DNA of 64,000 bases from Aurantiochytrium sp. KH105 (Eukaryota; Sar; Bigyra; Thraustochytrida; Thraustochytriidae): the NCBI GenBank assembly GCA_003116975.1, contig BGKB01000014.1, positions 204,601-268,600 of the forward strand, given 5' to 3'. The notes beneath the pieces are model-generated. The model made no database searches and was not told where the DNA came from. It saw only the letters and a list, made by a program, of their open reading frames with translations. How positions within the stretch are numbered: the stretch's first letter is position 1; every line of letters begins with the position of its first letter. Position numbers and translations under genes: made by a program. Positions 18,345 through 28,035 of the stretch are shown one piece after another.

Positions 18345-19945
18345 GATTTCTTGATAAGTGCTGGCTAGCTGGCTGGCTGGCTGGCTGGCTAGCTCGCTGG
18401 CTGGCTTGACTTATTCTCTGGGTTTGTGCTTGAGGCTTCCGTTGTTGCGGATTTGTCTCATCTGCCGCAGCCGCCAGCCATGCCTATAAATGGGTCGGAG
18501 GCTTCGTTTCGGTGCTCGTGGACTCGCACTTCTTCTCGTTCTGAACCTTGGCCCTCGATCGAACTCTCGAGCGTAATATATTAACATGTAAGTGAGTGTC
18601 TCGGGGGTGCAACTACGATCGCGCACGCGACTGCTCGTTCAGTTACATGAGTGTCCCATCCCTGCCTGCATCTTCTCCTAACTGAACTGCGTTCCGTGCC
18701 CTGGGCAACACAGCATAGTCGATTCATTCCATACTGTCAAAATACAGAACAGCGCGTTCGATCGAATCCTGAGCTTTCATACGCTCGATCCCGTACTCGT
18801 AATCAAGTTCAAAAGAGGACCTTCGACCGCCGCCGAATACGCGAAAATGTGTCCCAAACGGAAGAGCCAGAACTTCACACTTTTTGTTTGCAACCCAAAA
18901 TGGACAGTACTGAATCGTGGCCTTGTTGATAAAACATCTCAGACTATCGGCAGCAGACAGCAGCCAAACTTTTGCTCGCCTCGTCGGAGTACGTGTTTCG
19001 TTGCTTTGCTCTGAATGCGATTCGTCTTGCCATACATTACAGCCAAGAAGAAAGAGGGGTAACACAGGGAAGAACGAAGAAGGCCCTGGGCACCGAACTT
19101 GCGCTTCTGATGCATCGAGGAGCTGACAGGCGGTGCCGGCAGTAGCTCGGCATCTGGCCAAGCAAATCCGCAACTACAAAGCCTCAACGCGCAAAAGCAA
19201 GACAAGCAAGACACGCAGATCAAAACGAGACAACCCACCTTACAAGAACCATGTGGATTTTCGTTCCCATCATCTTCTAAATGGCCGTCCCACATGGATC
19301 GCAAAGCCTTGTGGTATAAGCGTAAACCATAATTTATTGATCCTCTTTGGTTGTTCAATATTCTTTTGTCCGCGTGCTTGCGATCTGTTCAACGTGTTAT
19401 TGCTGGAGAAAAGGCATGGGTCCACAGATTTTCGCTCTCGGCAGGACTGAAAAGGGCACGAGAGGTCGCGTGAATCGAAAAATCCTGACATGCGCTGGTT
19501 TGAAAGGCTAGTGTTCAGAGAGCTTATCCAATGGCCCCCTTTCGGCTTGCCATCTGAACGTGAGACGACACGACACTTGCTCATAATCCAAGACAAATTC
19601 ACAACTCTGCATTCCAAGGCATATCTCACCAGCTGCAATCCGTCTCCTATATCGTTGCTATTTCACGCACCGGCCATCGTCGTCGCCATCGCCGTCATTG
19701 CCGCCAACGTGCACGCGGGATGCGAGCTCAAGACGGTCTTCGAAATAATGATAGTCCTTCGCAATCCTAAGATAGCAAACCATGTTTTCGTTCGAGGACA
19801 GATACCTGTCTGAACAACGTTGCCACTCCCGCTGGAAAAGGGTGAAAGCTCTCCGTCACGTCATCGTGGATGGTATCTCTCCGACTAGAAGAGAAAGAAC
19901 GAAAAGCAAGAAAAAAAAAAAAGGCAAAACCGCAAAAGGCGGGCC
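18345..19945. other. Right flank of the array; no recognised gene
   Basis: About 1.6 kb. The first 220 bp are a decayed array copy. A CTGG/GGCT simple repeat covers about 18360-18412. A 92-codon plus frame at 18651-18929 and a 105-codon frame at 19133-19450 have no recognised domain; the latter runs through micro-ORF P5 in another phase. The last 150 bp before 19946 are A-rich and probably form the leader of the next gene. Confidence 0.5.
19251..19280 (+). CDS. Micro-ORF P5 (MWIFVPIIF), outside the array
   Basis: ATG to TAA, nine codons, about 0.7 kb beyond the last array copy. The flanking DNA is unrelated to the array units, yet compared with M2 the frame differs only at third codon positions (ATC/ATT, GTA/GTT, CCG/CCC) and in the stop codon (TAG/TAA). 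Confidence 0.4.
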   Translation: MWIFVPIIF

Positions 19946-21580
19946 ATGGAGGCGGGCTTGACGCAGGGGTCCGCGACAGTGGCTTTCACGCGTGCGCCTG
20001 CGGACCTTCTCTTCGTCGCCGTCAGGACCGGGTGGCTGCACACCACCGAGGTGCTACCCGTGGCGACGACTTGCCGTGAGCTGGCCGTTCGCGTGGACGC
20101 CTATCTTCGTCATGACGCTCTGGAGCTGCGCGTCAGAAATGCGAGGCCGCGCGAAGACGTGCTCGTGAGGCTTCTCGAGCGATGCCGCGCCTTGCAGGCC
20201 GTGGAGCTCTGCAACTGCGGCCCCGACCTCTCGGACTTGGCGCTCTTTGCCATGCACGGCCTGCGGCTGCGCGAGCTACGTCTCGCAGATTGTCCAGGAC
20301 TCTCGGCCGGAGGCGTGCGAGAAGCCGTGCTCCGACAAGCAAGCTTTGCAGAGGCGATCCGCATCCTCGACGTCGACATCGCACCTCTTTACGTCGCCGA
20401 CGAGCCAGATTTACCACACATTGTGGAATTTGGTGCACAAAGTCATGGTTCCAATGATGAGGCTGCTGCTGTTGCAGCCAAGGTGGTGCGTGCGTCCGCG
20501 GGATCTCTGCGCGTGCTTCGGCTCCGAGGATTCGAACTGCAGCAGATACCCGTTATCTTGGCCGCGGTGCCTTCTGATTCAGATTTGCCAGGACGACTTG
20601 ATGCATTGCATGTCATTGGAGAACCGTCATACACGGAGGATGATCCCGTGATGGGCGTTGGCGCCATCGGGATTCGACTTGGCGAGTTTACCTGTGATGG
20701 TCGCTTTTGTACAAATTCTATCCTCTCGCAGGTGGCGAGAGGCTCAACATCGAGCCTTCGCATTCTCAAGTTAAGCGGCAAGGGCTTGTGGACATCGCTC
20801 GAGTCCGTTGCTGAAAATTGTCCAGGGCTTCGTGAGCTGGACATCCGGGACCGAGCTCTTCTTGGCGACACGGTGATCTCCCCTGTGCTGGCACACTGCC
20901 ACGCGCTCGAAAGGCTGTGCGTCTTGGGAGCACGCGGTCTGACGTCAATTTCGGTGCGAAGTGCGGCGGTATCGTGCCCGAACCTCTCGCGTCTCGATCT
21001 TGCAGGCTGTGAGCTCGTTGACGACGGTGCTTTGCATGCGCTTGCAGAGTATGCGCGATGCATCGAGGAGCTCAGTCTTTCTGGCTGCAAGCTCATTACC
21101 AACAATGGTCTAAAGGCACTTGCCAAGAGTCCCTTGGGGCCGCGCGTGCGTAGATTGGAGGTTGCAAATTGTAGCAAGCTCTCTGATGAGGGTTTTTTGG
21201 CCGTGGCGCGTTGGATGCGAGCCATGCGCCGTGTCGATTGCTCATGGTGTACTCTTGTGACCCCCTTTTCGCTCGAGGAAGTCATTCTCGAGTGCCCAAT
21301 GCTCGCGAGTCTGTCGATGCACGGCATTTCCATTCCCTCGACCGACGCAATTGTTCTTGCGAAGCGTTCGCAAGGTCCCTTTTGCCTCGATCTTGGAGCT
21401 GGGGCTACATTTCACAGTTCTGGGAGACCTCGTGGTTCGGGCGAGCCGTCCAAGCCGGCAATTGATCCTGCCACAGTGCGTGCGCGCCGCCATGCTGCAG
21501 CTCGGGCGAAAAGCAAGCGACGTGCCAAGAGTGACCTTCGCAAGCTTGAGCAGACCTTGCTCGAGAACGGCCTGGCCTGA
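19946..21580 (+). CDS. FBXL-like leucine-rich-repeat protein
   Basis: The 544-residue protein is built largely of cysteine-containing leucine-rich repeats of the FBXL/AMN1 type, seen at about 85-120 (LQAVELCNCGPDLSDLAL, LRELRLADCPGLSAGGV) and strongly at about 270-450 (LRELDIRDRALLGD, LSRLDLAGCELVDDGAL, IEELSLSGCKLITNNGL, VRRLEVANCSKLSDEGF). The N-terminal 60 residues may be a diverged F-box (PADLLFVAVRTGWLHTTEVLPVATTCRELA). Such proteins usually act as substrate receptors of SCF ubiquitin ligases; the substrate is unknown here. A basic, alanine-rich tail (ARRHAAARAKSKRRAKSDLRK) could be a nuclear signal. The ATG at 19946 starts the frame just after an A-rich leader. Confidence 0.7.
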   Translation: MEAGLTQGSATVAFTRAPADLLFVAVRTGWLHTTEVLPVATTCRELAVRVDAYLRHDALELRVRNARPREDVLVRLLERCRALQAVELCNCGPDLSDLALFAMHGLRLRELRLADCPGLSAGGVREAVLRQASFAEAIRILDVDIAPLYVADEPDLPHIVEFGAQSHGSNDEAAAVAAKVVRASAGSLRVLRLRGFELQQIPVILAAVPSDSDLPGRLDALHVIGEPSYTEDDPVMGVGAIGIRLGEFTCDGRFCTNSILSQVARGSTSSLRILKLSGKGLWTSLESVAENCPGLRELDIRDRALLGDTVISPVLAHCHALERLCVLGARGLTSISVRSAAVSCPNLSRLDLAGCELVDDGALHALAEYARCIEELSLSGCKLITNNGLKALAKSPLGPRVRRLEVANCSKLSDEGFLAVARWMRAMRRVDCSWCTLVTPFSLEEVILECPMLASLSMHGISIPSTDAIVLAKRSQGPFCLDLGAGATFHSSGRPRGSGEPSKPAIDPATVRARRHAAARAKSKRRAKSDLRKLEQTLLENGLA

Positions 21581-21974
21581 TGGCATTTCTACGACATTTG
21601 TGTACTTTTTTGCAAAAGAGCTTTGGCGTCCCTCTTTTGCCTGTGCCTTGCAAAACTAGGCCCAATGTATTATACATCAATCCCTTGCGTTTTTTGCTGT
21701 ACCACCCCTTGCATGTTCTGCTTGTTTTCTTGAATTCAGAAGTCCGGTCTTTGACGGTTTCAAGGGGCTATACCGTGAGAGACTTGGGCCAGCAAGGAAA
21801 GAAAAACGAACAAAGCGAAAACACCCATCGACAGAATCGATCGATCGATCGACTTGACTGATCCGCTGGCGGGGCCACCGAGAGCGCAGTGGCGTCTCTG
21901 ATCAAGGGCGAGCGCGCGTGACAAGACTGCACGAGGGCACTCTCAGAGGTAGTTTTGAGTAAAAAAGGGCCACG
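21581..21974. other. Intergenic region, LRR protein / centrin
   Basis: 394 bp between two genes on the plus strand. It contains a short TCGA repeat (21837-21853). No further gene or known promoter element is recognised. Confidence 0.5.
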
Positions 21975-22439
21975 ATGAGCGGGAGGATGCGCGCCGTCAA
22001 ACTCACAGAGGACCAGCGACGCGAGCTTCAAGAGGCGTTTGCGCTCTTTGACGTCGAAGGTACCGGGACAATCGATTACCATGAGCTCAAGGTGGCCCTG
22101 CGCGCACTCGGTTTCACTATTACCAAGAAGCAAGTGATTGCAATCGCAAGCGAGTATGACGTTCAAGACACCGGTCGGGTTGCCCTGGAGGACTTTATGC
22201 ACATTGTGGCGCGCAAAAAGGCCGAGCGAACGCCCGAAGAGGAGGTCTCCAAGGCCTTTGAGCTCTTTGATGAGCAAGGCAAGGGCAAAATATCGCTTCG
22301 AGATTTGCGCAAAATTTCACGCGAGCTTGGTGAGAACCTCTCCGAGCACGAGCTCCAGGCCATGATCGATGAGTTTGACCATGATCTCGATGGTGAAATT
22401 AATCGGGAAGAATTCAACATCATCATGAGTCAGCACTGA
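21975..22439 (+). CDS. CETN3: Centrin, centrin-3-like
   Basis: Centrins are calcium-binding proteins of basal bodies and centrioles. The 154-residue product has four EF-hand positions. Loop 1 ([12 protein letters not shown]) and loop 4 ([12 protein letters not shown]) keep the ligand pattern, while loops 2 ([12 protein letters not shown]) and 3 ([12 protein letters not shown]) are degenerate. The wording [15 protein letters not shown] and [24 protein letters not shown] matches the centrin-3/Cdc31 branch better than centrin-2. The N-terminal extension is short. It fits with the ciliary genes at the right of the window. It is a single exon. Confidence 0.88.
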   Translation: MSGRMRAVKLTEDQRRELQEAFALFDVEGTGTIDYHELKVALRALGFTITKKQVIAIASEYDVQDTGRVALEDFMHIVARKKAERTPEEEVSKAFELFDEQGKGKISLRDLRKISRELGENLSEHELQAMIDEFDHDLDGEINREEFNIIMSQH

Positions 22440-23000
22440 TGGATAGGCGCCTTGCGCTGTTGAGCATTCATTCACCACACGGATGGGTTGTCACACGAAA
22501 AAGTTGAAAAGTCAAACCGTGACTGCGTCATTGGATCGATCAAGTAGTATCGTGATGAAACTTGTAGCGTGATTAGCGCGTGATACAAGATTCCTGCCGC
22601 TGCTTCCGAAGGATCCATCTTTTACTTTCAATTACGACAAGAAGCTTCTTCGCACGTTGCGAAATTCTGTCGCGTGTAAAGCAAGATTTGTTCATCGACA
22701 AGGAAAGACGAATGTGTCTATCTGTCTGTCTATCTGTCTGTCTATCTGACTGTCTGTCTGTCTGTCTGGGCTGGCTACCTGTGCACCAGGATTCATGACG
22801 ACTTTTGTAATCAATAAAGCGACATATTTGTGAAGAACTAAAAGGCTGAGAGACTCTTCTGAGGATCTCATCCAAGTGCCTCAAATGCGATTTTTGTTGG
22901 TTTTCTAAAAGTGACAACGCGCAAGATCTCGCACATGCTCTCGATATGAGTGTGAAAAAGCAAAGCATTGATTTCTTGGCCATTGAATCAAGATCAGCAG
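22440..23000. other. Intergenic region with TCTG/TCTA microsatellite
   Basis: 561 bp between converging 3' ends. A TCTG/TCTA tetranucleotide repeat lies at 22716-22768. No gene is seen. Confidence 0.55.
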
Positions 23001-23346
23001 TTACTTGGAGGCGTCGCGCTCGTCGAGGGCGCGCAGCAAGAACTTGACGCGATATTGCAGCTTGCCAACCGTTTCTTTGAGCTTTGCATTCTCCGACTGC
23101 GTAGAAACACGATTGCAAAGCGAACTTGTGTGTCAATGAGTACGTGGTCCAACGTGTCAAGGCCCACCTTTCTAGCGCCACCCTACGAGTGGTGGCTAGC
23201 CCGCTATGGCTTGTAGTGCAACTTACACGGAGCTCTTCATCAAGCGCAGCCTCGCCAAGTCCGCTGCCTTCGAACTTGGGTCCAAGCAGCTCGAGACGCT
23301 GGAGGCGGTCCTCCACCGACAGCGCGGGCGCAGCAGCCTCGCTCAT
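23001..23346 (-). CDS. Small two-exon coiled-coil protein, 71 aa
   Basis: Exon 1 (23227-23346) encodes MSEAAAPALSVEDRLQRLEL and on to DEELR. The donor CGT/GTAAGT is a full consensus, and the acceptor TACGCAG joins in frame to exon 2 (23001-23096), SENAKLKETVGKLQYRVK followed by FLLRALDERDASK and TAA. The 130-bp intron is phase 0. The joined protein is a short acidic N-terminus plus a heptad-like helix that runs across the splice junction (DEELR-SENAKLKETVGKLQYR), which supports the model. No family is named with confidence. Without splicing the frame reads into low-quality sequence. Its role is unknown; it sits just downstream of the V-ATPase A gene on the same strand. Confidence 0.75.
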
Positions 23347-23886
23347 CGTTGTTGCTATCTGGCTCAGGATTGGGGCGCAACCTCGCTGCTGCTTTTTGTT
23401 TTGGTGCCCAATAGTTATGAACGAATGAACGAACTACAAGCCTTGAGACAGCTTCGCAAGCTGAAGAACAGACTTGCAAGGCAAGGTAAAAAGCTTCAAT
23501 GCTTGCGATGAGAGCTGGAGGATGAATGGAGTCTATGTGAATCCTTGGAAACCATTTTCATATTGGCTTGCAGCGCAGTGTGAAGCAGTGTGAAGTGATT
23601 GACAACAGATGGATATGCAGCATAGACTTGGAAAATGTACGTTTATCGATGCCTTGCACAATCGTTGCCTGCGAACTGCCGAAAAGCAAATGGCATCGCT
23701 AGCTTTATCGCAGAGATCGGGAGATGAAAAAGGTGAGAGAAACAGCTGCGTCCAAAGTCGAGCATCACCGTTCATCACATCCCGAACAGCGGGAAAGAGA
23801 TATAAAAGGGAGTAAGCTTATCTTGTGTGTAAATTATCTTTTTGGATTCACGGAGGACGAAGAAGTAAAAGGAGAAGAACGAGAAC
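23347..23886. other. Intergenic region, small coiled-coil gene / V-ATPase A
   Basis: 540 bp that should hold the promoter of the 71-aa gene and the 3' end of V-ATPase A. No open frame with recognisable content and no repeated promoter box is seen. Confidence 0.5.
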
Positions 23887-25743
23887 TTAGTTCTTGAGAG
23901 CCTCGAAGCGAGCCTCGATGTTGGCGAGGAGGGCGTTGGTCTTATCGTCAACCTCGGCAGGAGACGTGGAGGGCGGGATGAACTTCATCTCAGTGAGCTG
24001 CACAATCTCCGAGTCGAGGGTGTTGCGGATGAGAGACCAGGTGACGCGCTTCTCGGCAGGGCTCTCCTCGATGGCCTTGACGGCCATCTCGTAGAACTTG
24101 ACAATGGCCTTGAGGATAGCGACGGATTTGTGGAGCGGGCACGTGTAATCGTAGTCGGAGAAGGCGTTCTGCTGAAGGTGATCCTCGCGAATGATACGCG
24201 CGACCTCGAGGGTAAGCTTTTGATCCTCAGAGAGAGAATCCTTACCGACGAGCTGGACAATTTCGGCAAGCGAAGACTCATCGGAGAGGATGCGCTTAGT
24301 GGCCTGCTGCAGGGCACCGTACTCGGGGGCCATGCGCTCGAACATGGGGCCAAGCACGTTCATGTACTTGGTATAGGAAATGTTCCAGTTGACCGAGGGA
24401 AAGTGCTTGCGCTGAGCAAGCTTCTTGTCGAGGCCCCAGAAGACCTGCACGATGCCGAGGGTGGCCGAGGTGACCGGGTCGGAAAAGTCACCACCGGGGG
24501 GCGAGACGGCACCGACGACGGTGATGGAACCCGGGCGCTCGGGGGAGCCGAGGCAACGGACGCGGCCGGCACGCTCGTAAAAGGCAGCCAGACGGGCACC
24601 CAGGTAGGCCGGGTAGCCGGAATCGGCAGGCATCTCTCCGAGACGACCCGAAATCTCACGAAGAGCCTCGGCCCAGCGCGAGGTGGAGTCGGCCATCATG
24701 GCGACGTCGAGACCCATGTCACGGTAGTACTCGGCGAGGGTGATACCAGTGTAGATACTGGCCTCGCGAGCGGCCACAGGCATGTTCGAGGTGTTGGCCA
24801 CGAGCACGGTACGAAGCATGACAGGGTACTCCTTGCCCTCCTTCTCCATCATGAGCTCCGGGAACTCGGCCAGGACCTCAGCCATCTCGTTGCCGCGCTC
24901 GCCGCAGCCGACGTACACGACGGCCTGGGTGTTGGAGAACTTGGCAAGACTCTGGGAAATGACGGTCTTGCCGCAACCAAAGGCACCGGGGACGGCGCAG
25001 GTACCGCCGAGCACCGAGGGGAAGAGGGTGTCGATGACGCGCTGGCCGGTGACGAGAGCCTGGTTGCCGGCAAGCTTCTCGGCGACGGGGCGCGGGGTCC
25101 GCACGGGCCAGAGGTGGTACGGCTTGATTTCGTGGACGGCGCCCTTCTCGTCCTTGACCTTGAGGACGGTGTCGTCGAGGGTGACCTCCTCATTGCCGTC
25201 GGTGCCGGCGCCGTACATCTCGACGACGGTACCGCGGATGTTGGGCGGGCACATGATGGAGTGGGCGTTCATGACCTCGTTCTCAAAGACCTCGGCGAAG
25301 ATGTCGCCGCCGGTGATGACATCGCCCTGGCTGATGTTCTTGGGCTTGTAGAGCCACTTCTTGTCGCGGTCGAGGGCGTTGCAGGTGATGCCCTTGTCGA
25401 TGAAGACGCTGTCCTCGGAGATTTCGCAGATGCGCTCGAGGGGGCGCTGGATGCCGTCAAAGATCTGGTTCATGATGCCAGGTCCGAGCTCGAGCGAGAG
25501 GGGAGCCTTGGTGCGCTGGATGGGATCGCCGACGGTGAGGCCGCTGGTATCCTCGTACACCTGGATACTGGCGGTGTCGCCCTCGAGCTTGATGATCTCG
25601 CCGACCAGCTTTTCATTGCCGACGCGGACGAGCTCGTACATGGCGGATCCGCCCATGCGCTCGCCGACCACCAGAGGGCCGCTCACGCGCAGCACGAAGC
25701 CATAGTCCGACTCGCTGTCGCCGGCCGTGTTCGGGTCGCTCAT
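23887..25743 (-). CDS. VMA1: V-type proton ATPase catalytic subunit A
   Basis: Subunit A hydrolyses ATP in the V1 sector and drives proton pumping into vacuoles and endosomes. The 618-residue protein has the family's usual length and layout: a beta-barrel start ([28 protein letters not shown]), the P-loop GAFGCGKT (about 250), the catalytic-glutamate region [45 protein letters not shown], and the helical end. No intein, unlike some fungal VMA1 genes. Single coding exon. Two more V-ATPase subunits, c and G, lie within 14 kb. A cluster of CACTTGCGC boxes lies 350-510 bp upstream. Confidence 0.97.
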   Translation of the reverse strand: MSDPNTAGDSESDYGFVLRVSGPLVVGERMGGSAMYELVRVGNEKLVGEIIKLEGDTASIQVYEDTSGLTVGDPIQRTKAPLSLELGPGIMNQIFDGIQRPLERICEISEDSVFIDKGITCNALDRDKKWLYKPKNISQGDVITGGDIFAEVFENEVMNAHSIMCPPNIRGTVVEMYGAGTDGNEEVTLDDTVLKVKDEKGAVHEIKPYHLWPVRTPRPVAEKLAGNQALVTGQRVIDTLFPSVLGGTCAVPGAFGCGKTVISQSLAKFSNTQAVVYVGCGERGNEMAEVLAEFPELMMEKEGKEYPVMLRTVLVANTSNMPVAAREASIYTGITLAEYYRDMGLDVAMMADSTSRWAEALREISGRLGEMPADSGYPAYLGARLAAFYERAGRVRCLGSPERPGSITVVGAVSPPGGDFSDPVTSATLGIVQVFWGLDKKLAQRKHFPSVNWNISYTKYMNVLGPMFERMAPEYGALQQATKRILSDESSLAEIVQLVGKDSLSEDQKLTLEVARIIREDHLQQNAFSDYDYTCPLHKSVAILKAIVKFYEMAVKAIEESPAEKRVTWSLIRNTLDSEIVQLTEMKFIPPSTSPAEVDDKTNALLANIEARFEALKN

Positions 25744-27502
25744 CCTGCCTTTCTACTCGCGCTGCTCGAGCACGCTCGCGTCGCTCTCCTGCTTGGACTC
25801 GCCGTGCTTGGCTTCTCTTTCTCCTCGTGCGTTCGCTCGCTCGCTCGCTCGCTCGCTCGCTCGCGGCGCCGGCGGGGTCGCGCGCGCGGGGGAGGGAGGC
25901 GGGGTGCTTCGCTCCGCGCCAGGCGGGCCGCTCGCAGCCTGCGTCGCCGTCGCCGTCGCTCTCGAGGCCGAGCTGCTGCAGCAAGATCGCGGGCTGCAGC
26001 GACTGCACTGCGCCCTCGCATTGCTCTGCGCTGCTCTTCCCGCGTGCACTGCAGTGGCAGGCAGGGAGGGGCGCCCGCGGCGCGGATAGCGCACTTGCGC
26101 CGCCCGATAGCGCACTTGCGCCGCCGGATAGCGCACTTGCGCCGGCGTTGGCGGCGGCGGGCGCGTGCGGCGCGCAGCCGGCGTGTGCAGCGGCCATAGC
26201 GCACTTGCAGGCGGCCATTCCGCACTTGCGCGCGGGTGCAGCAAGTGCGCTATCCGGCGGCCAGAGGCAGAGGGGGAGGGGGGCACGGGGGGAGTCCCCG
26301 CCGCAGGAAATGAATGATCGAAAGAAAGCTAGCCTGCCTCGAGGCCGCCCTCCCTCCCTCCCTCCCTCCCTCCCGCGCCTCCCTCGCCGCAGCCCGGCCC
26401 TCGCTCTGCCTGCCTGCCTGCCTGCCTGCCTGTCTGTCTGCCGCGCCCGACGCCGGCGCGCCGCGCTGCTGCTGGCTGGCCGCGGCGGCTCCCGGCCCGG
26501 CGCGGCTGCGGCGGCGGGCGCAGGGGCCGCCGCGACCAGGTACTTTTCGGGGTCACTCCGAGAGCGAGGGGATAGTGCAGTGTAGCGAGGGCGAGGAAAC
26601 CGGCAAAGCTGACTTGTGCCGAGGCCGGCAAGTCGAGGTATCCAGGGCGAGGAACAGGGACAAAGCGCAGGAACAAGGCGAAGAAAAAGAAAGAAAGAAA
26701 GAAAGTAAGAAAGAGCAAGAATGAAAGGGCAGAAAGAAAGCGAGAAAGAAGGAGGGAGCACGGGAGGAAAGAAAGGCTGCGAACGTGAGGCGGCCAGCAG
26801 AGGCAGGCAGGCAGCTGCAGGCAGAGGCGGCGCGGGTGGACGCGGCGGCGCCGGGCTGGAGCCGAGAGCACTGCAGGGAGAGGGAGGCAGAGAAAGGGGG
26901 CGAGGAGGGAGAGGGACACTTGGCACGCTTCCGGGCACTTTCAAGGTCGGCGGCGCAGCGCGGCGTCGCGCGCAGTGGAGGGGAGGGAGGGTGTGGGGAG
27001 GGGTCAGCACTGAAGAGCTCTAAGGTAAGGAACTCTGGAGAGACACTGAGCAGCGGCGGGGTGGGAAGGGCGGGAATGGATGGGAGAGGGGGGAAAGGGG
27101 GGAGCTGAGGGCACGAGAGGTTGAGAAAATTGAGCCAGGAGGGGGCGGTGCAGCGATCGTGAGCGGTGGCGAGAGGGCGGATGCGGGGCGCGCAGGAGGC
27201 GCGACAGCGCGTAGAGGAGGTGGAGGCAGAGGGAGCTGAATTGCGTCAAATGCGAGCGCGCACGCGACGTCCCAAGGAGGCGCGGGAAAAGGTATCTTGG
27301 CCCGGGCGAGGAGGGCGAGCTCAAGGCGCGCGAGGGGGAGCGCAGGAGCAGGAAGGCGGTGGATAAATGTTGATGAATGCATCGGTTATGAATGTTAAAG
27401 ATCTCAGGACATCGTCATCCCGCCCGGGGCTTGATGCGAGCACGCACGCGCACGCGGCGCCCGCTGGGTGAAGGAAAGAATGAACGAAAAAAAGCAGACG
27501 AC
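25744..27502. promoter_or_regulatory. Long GC/AG-rich region upstream of V-ATPase A
   Basis: 1.76 kb between the V-ATPase A start and the V-ATPase c stop, both minus. It contains simple repeats (GCTC at 25845-25862, CCTC at 26348-26374, TGCC at 26406-26434, GAAA at 26685-26712) and a cluster of CACTTGCGC boxes. From about 26550 to 27360 the plus strand is strongly purine-rich. Long open frames here are compositional; none shows a domain. Confidence 0.55.
26092..26254. promoter_or_regulatory. CACTTGCGC box cluster upstream of V-ATPase A
   Basis: Three perfect units of 21 bp (gatagcgCACTTGCGCcgcc-like) put boxes at 26092, 26113 and 26134. Two more follow at 26202 and 26223, again 21 bp apart, and one inverted copy (GCAAGTGCGCTATC, 26241-26254) closes the cluster. 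The extended form is GATAGCGCACTTGCGC. Confidence 0.6.
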
Positions 27503-28027
27503 TTAGCCCTGGGAGAGCACGAGGGCGACAATGAGGCCGTAGAGAGCGACGGCTTCTGCGAAAATGAGGATAAGAATCATACCGACAAAGAGGCGGTCCT
27601 GCTGACCGACGGCACGCACACCAGCATCACCGACAATGCCAATGGCCATACCGGCACCGAGGCTGCTGATGCCACAGCAGAGGCCCGAGGCGAGGGCGCG
27701 GAAGCCATCAGCGTACTTGAAGCACTCGCCTGCCGGGCAGATGGTGCCGTCCGTAGGTGCGACGGGCGCCGAGATGGTGCCGTTGAGCAGCACAGCCACA
27801 ATGAGGCCGTAGATACCCAGGATACCAGCCATGACGGCGGGAATGATGTTCTTCATCACCAGGTGCGGCGAGACGACACCCATGGAAAGGATGCCGACGC
27901 CGGCCTTGGCGGTACCATAGGCAGAGCCAAGGTTCGCGAACACGATGGCGGAAGCCGCACCGATGTACGCGAAAAAGTATGCCGACGGGCCCGTCAGCGA
28001 GTTAAGAAGCTCGGCCTCGGTGCTCAT
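27503..28027 (-). CDS. VMA3: V-type proton ATPase 16-kDa proteolipid subunit c
   Basis: Subunit c forms the proton-carrying rotor ring of the Vo sector. The 174-residue protein has four hydrophobic helices and two homologous halves. The proton-carrying glutamate is E158 in [20 protein letters not shown], and [12 protein letters not shown] and [14 protein letters not shown] mark the two ring helices. The luminal loop between helices 2 and 3 is slightly long and has two cysteines ([17 protein letters not shown]). Single coding exon; a 5' leader intron is likely and is listed separately. Confidence 0.96.
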   Translation of the reverse strand: MSTEAELLNSLTGPSAYFFAYIGAASAIVFANLGSAYGTAKAGVGILSMGVVSPHLVMKNIIPAVMAGILGIYGLIVAVLLNGTISAPVAPTDGTICPAGECFKYADGFRALASGLCCGISSLGAGMAIGIVGDAGVRAVGQQDRLFVGMILILIFAEAVALYGLIVALVLSQG

Positions 28028-28035
28028 TTTGCTCG

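Larger units (their letters stand above)
14925..18570. repeat. Tandem array of about 933-bp units
   Basis: Using AGCAAGAAAC as a landmark, units start at 15101, 16034, 16968 and 17885 (periods 933, 934 and 917). The third full unit is shorter mainly through loss of about 15 bp between two CAAGTTG direct repeats near 17300. The inner units are nearly identical; the partial copies at both ends (14925-15100 and from about 18160) are clearly diverged, as expected for an array kept uniform by unequal exchange. Each unit carries one plus-strand and one minus-strand micro-ORF. No transposase, terminal repeats or target duplications are seen. Longer overlapping frames of 140, 103 and 93 codons recur in every unit but conflict with one another. 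Confidence 0.85.

Noticed and set aside
14925-18570. Array as CRISPR, transposon or satellite of mobile origin
   Set aside because: The units are 933 bp with no short spaced repeats, no terminal repeats, no transposase or reverse transcriptase and no target duplication.
24130-26199. 689-codon plus-strand frame opposite V-ATPase A
   Set aside because: It is the antisense shadow of a highly conserved gene and has no family resemblance of its own.
26721-27023. Plus-strand gene with a CTAAG/GTAAGG donor at about 27016
   Set aside because: The frame is a Gly/Arg/Glu low-complexity run in purine-rich DNA, and no partner exon or acceptor is recognisable.
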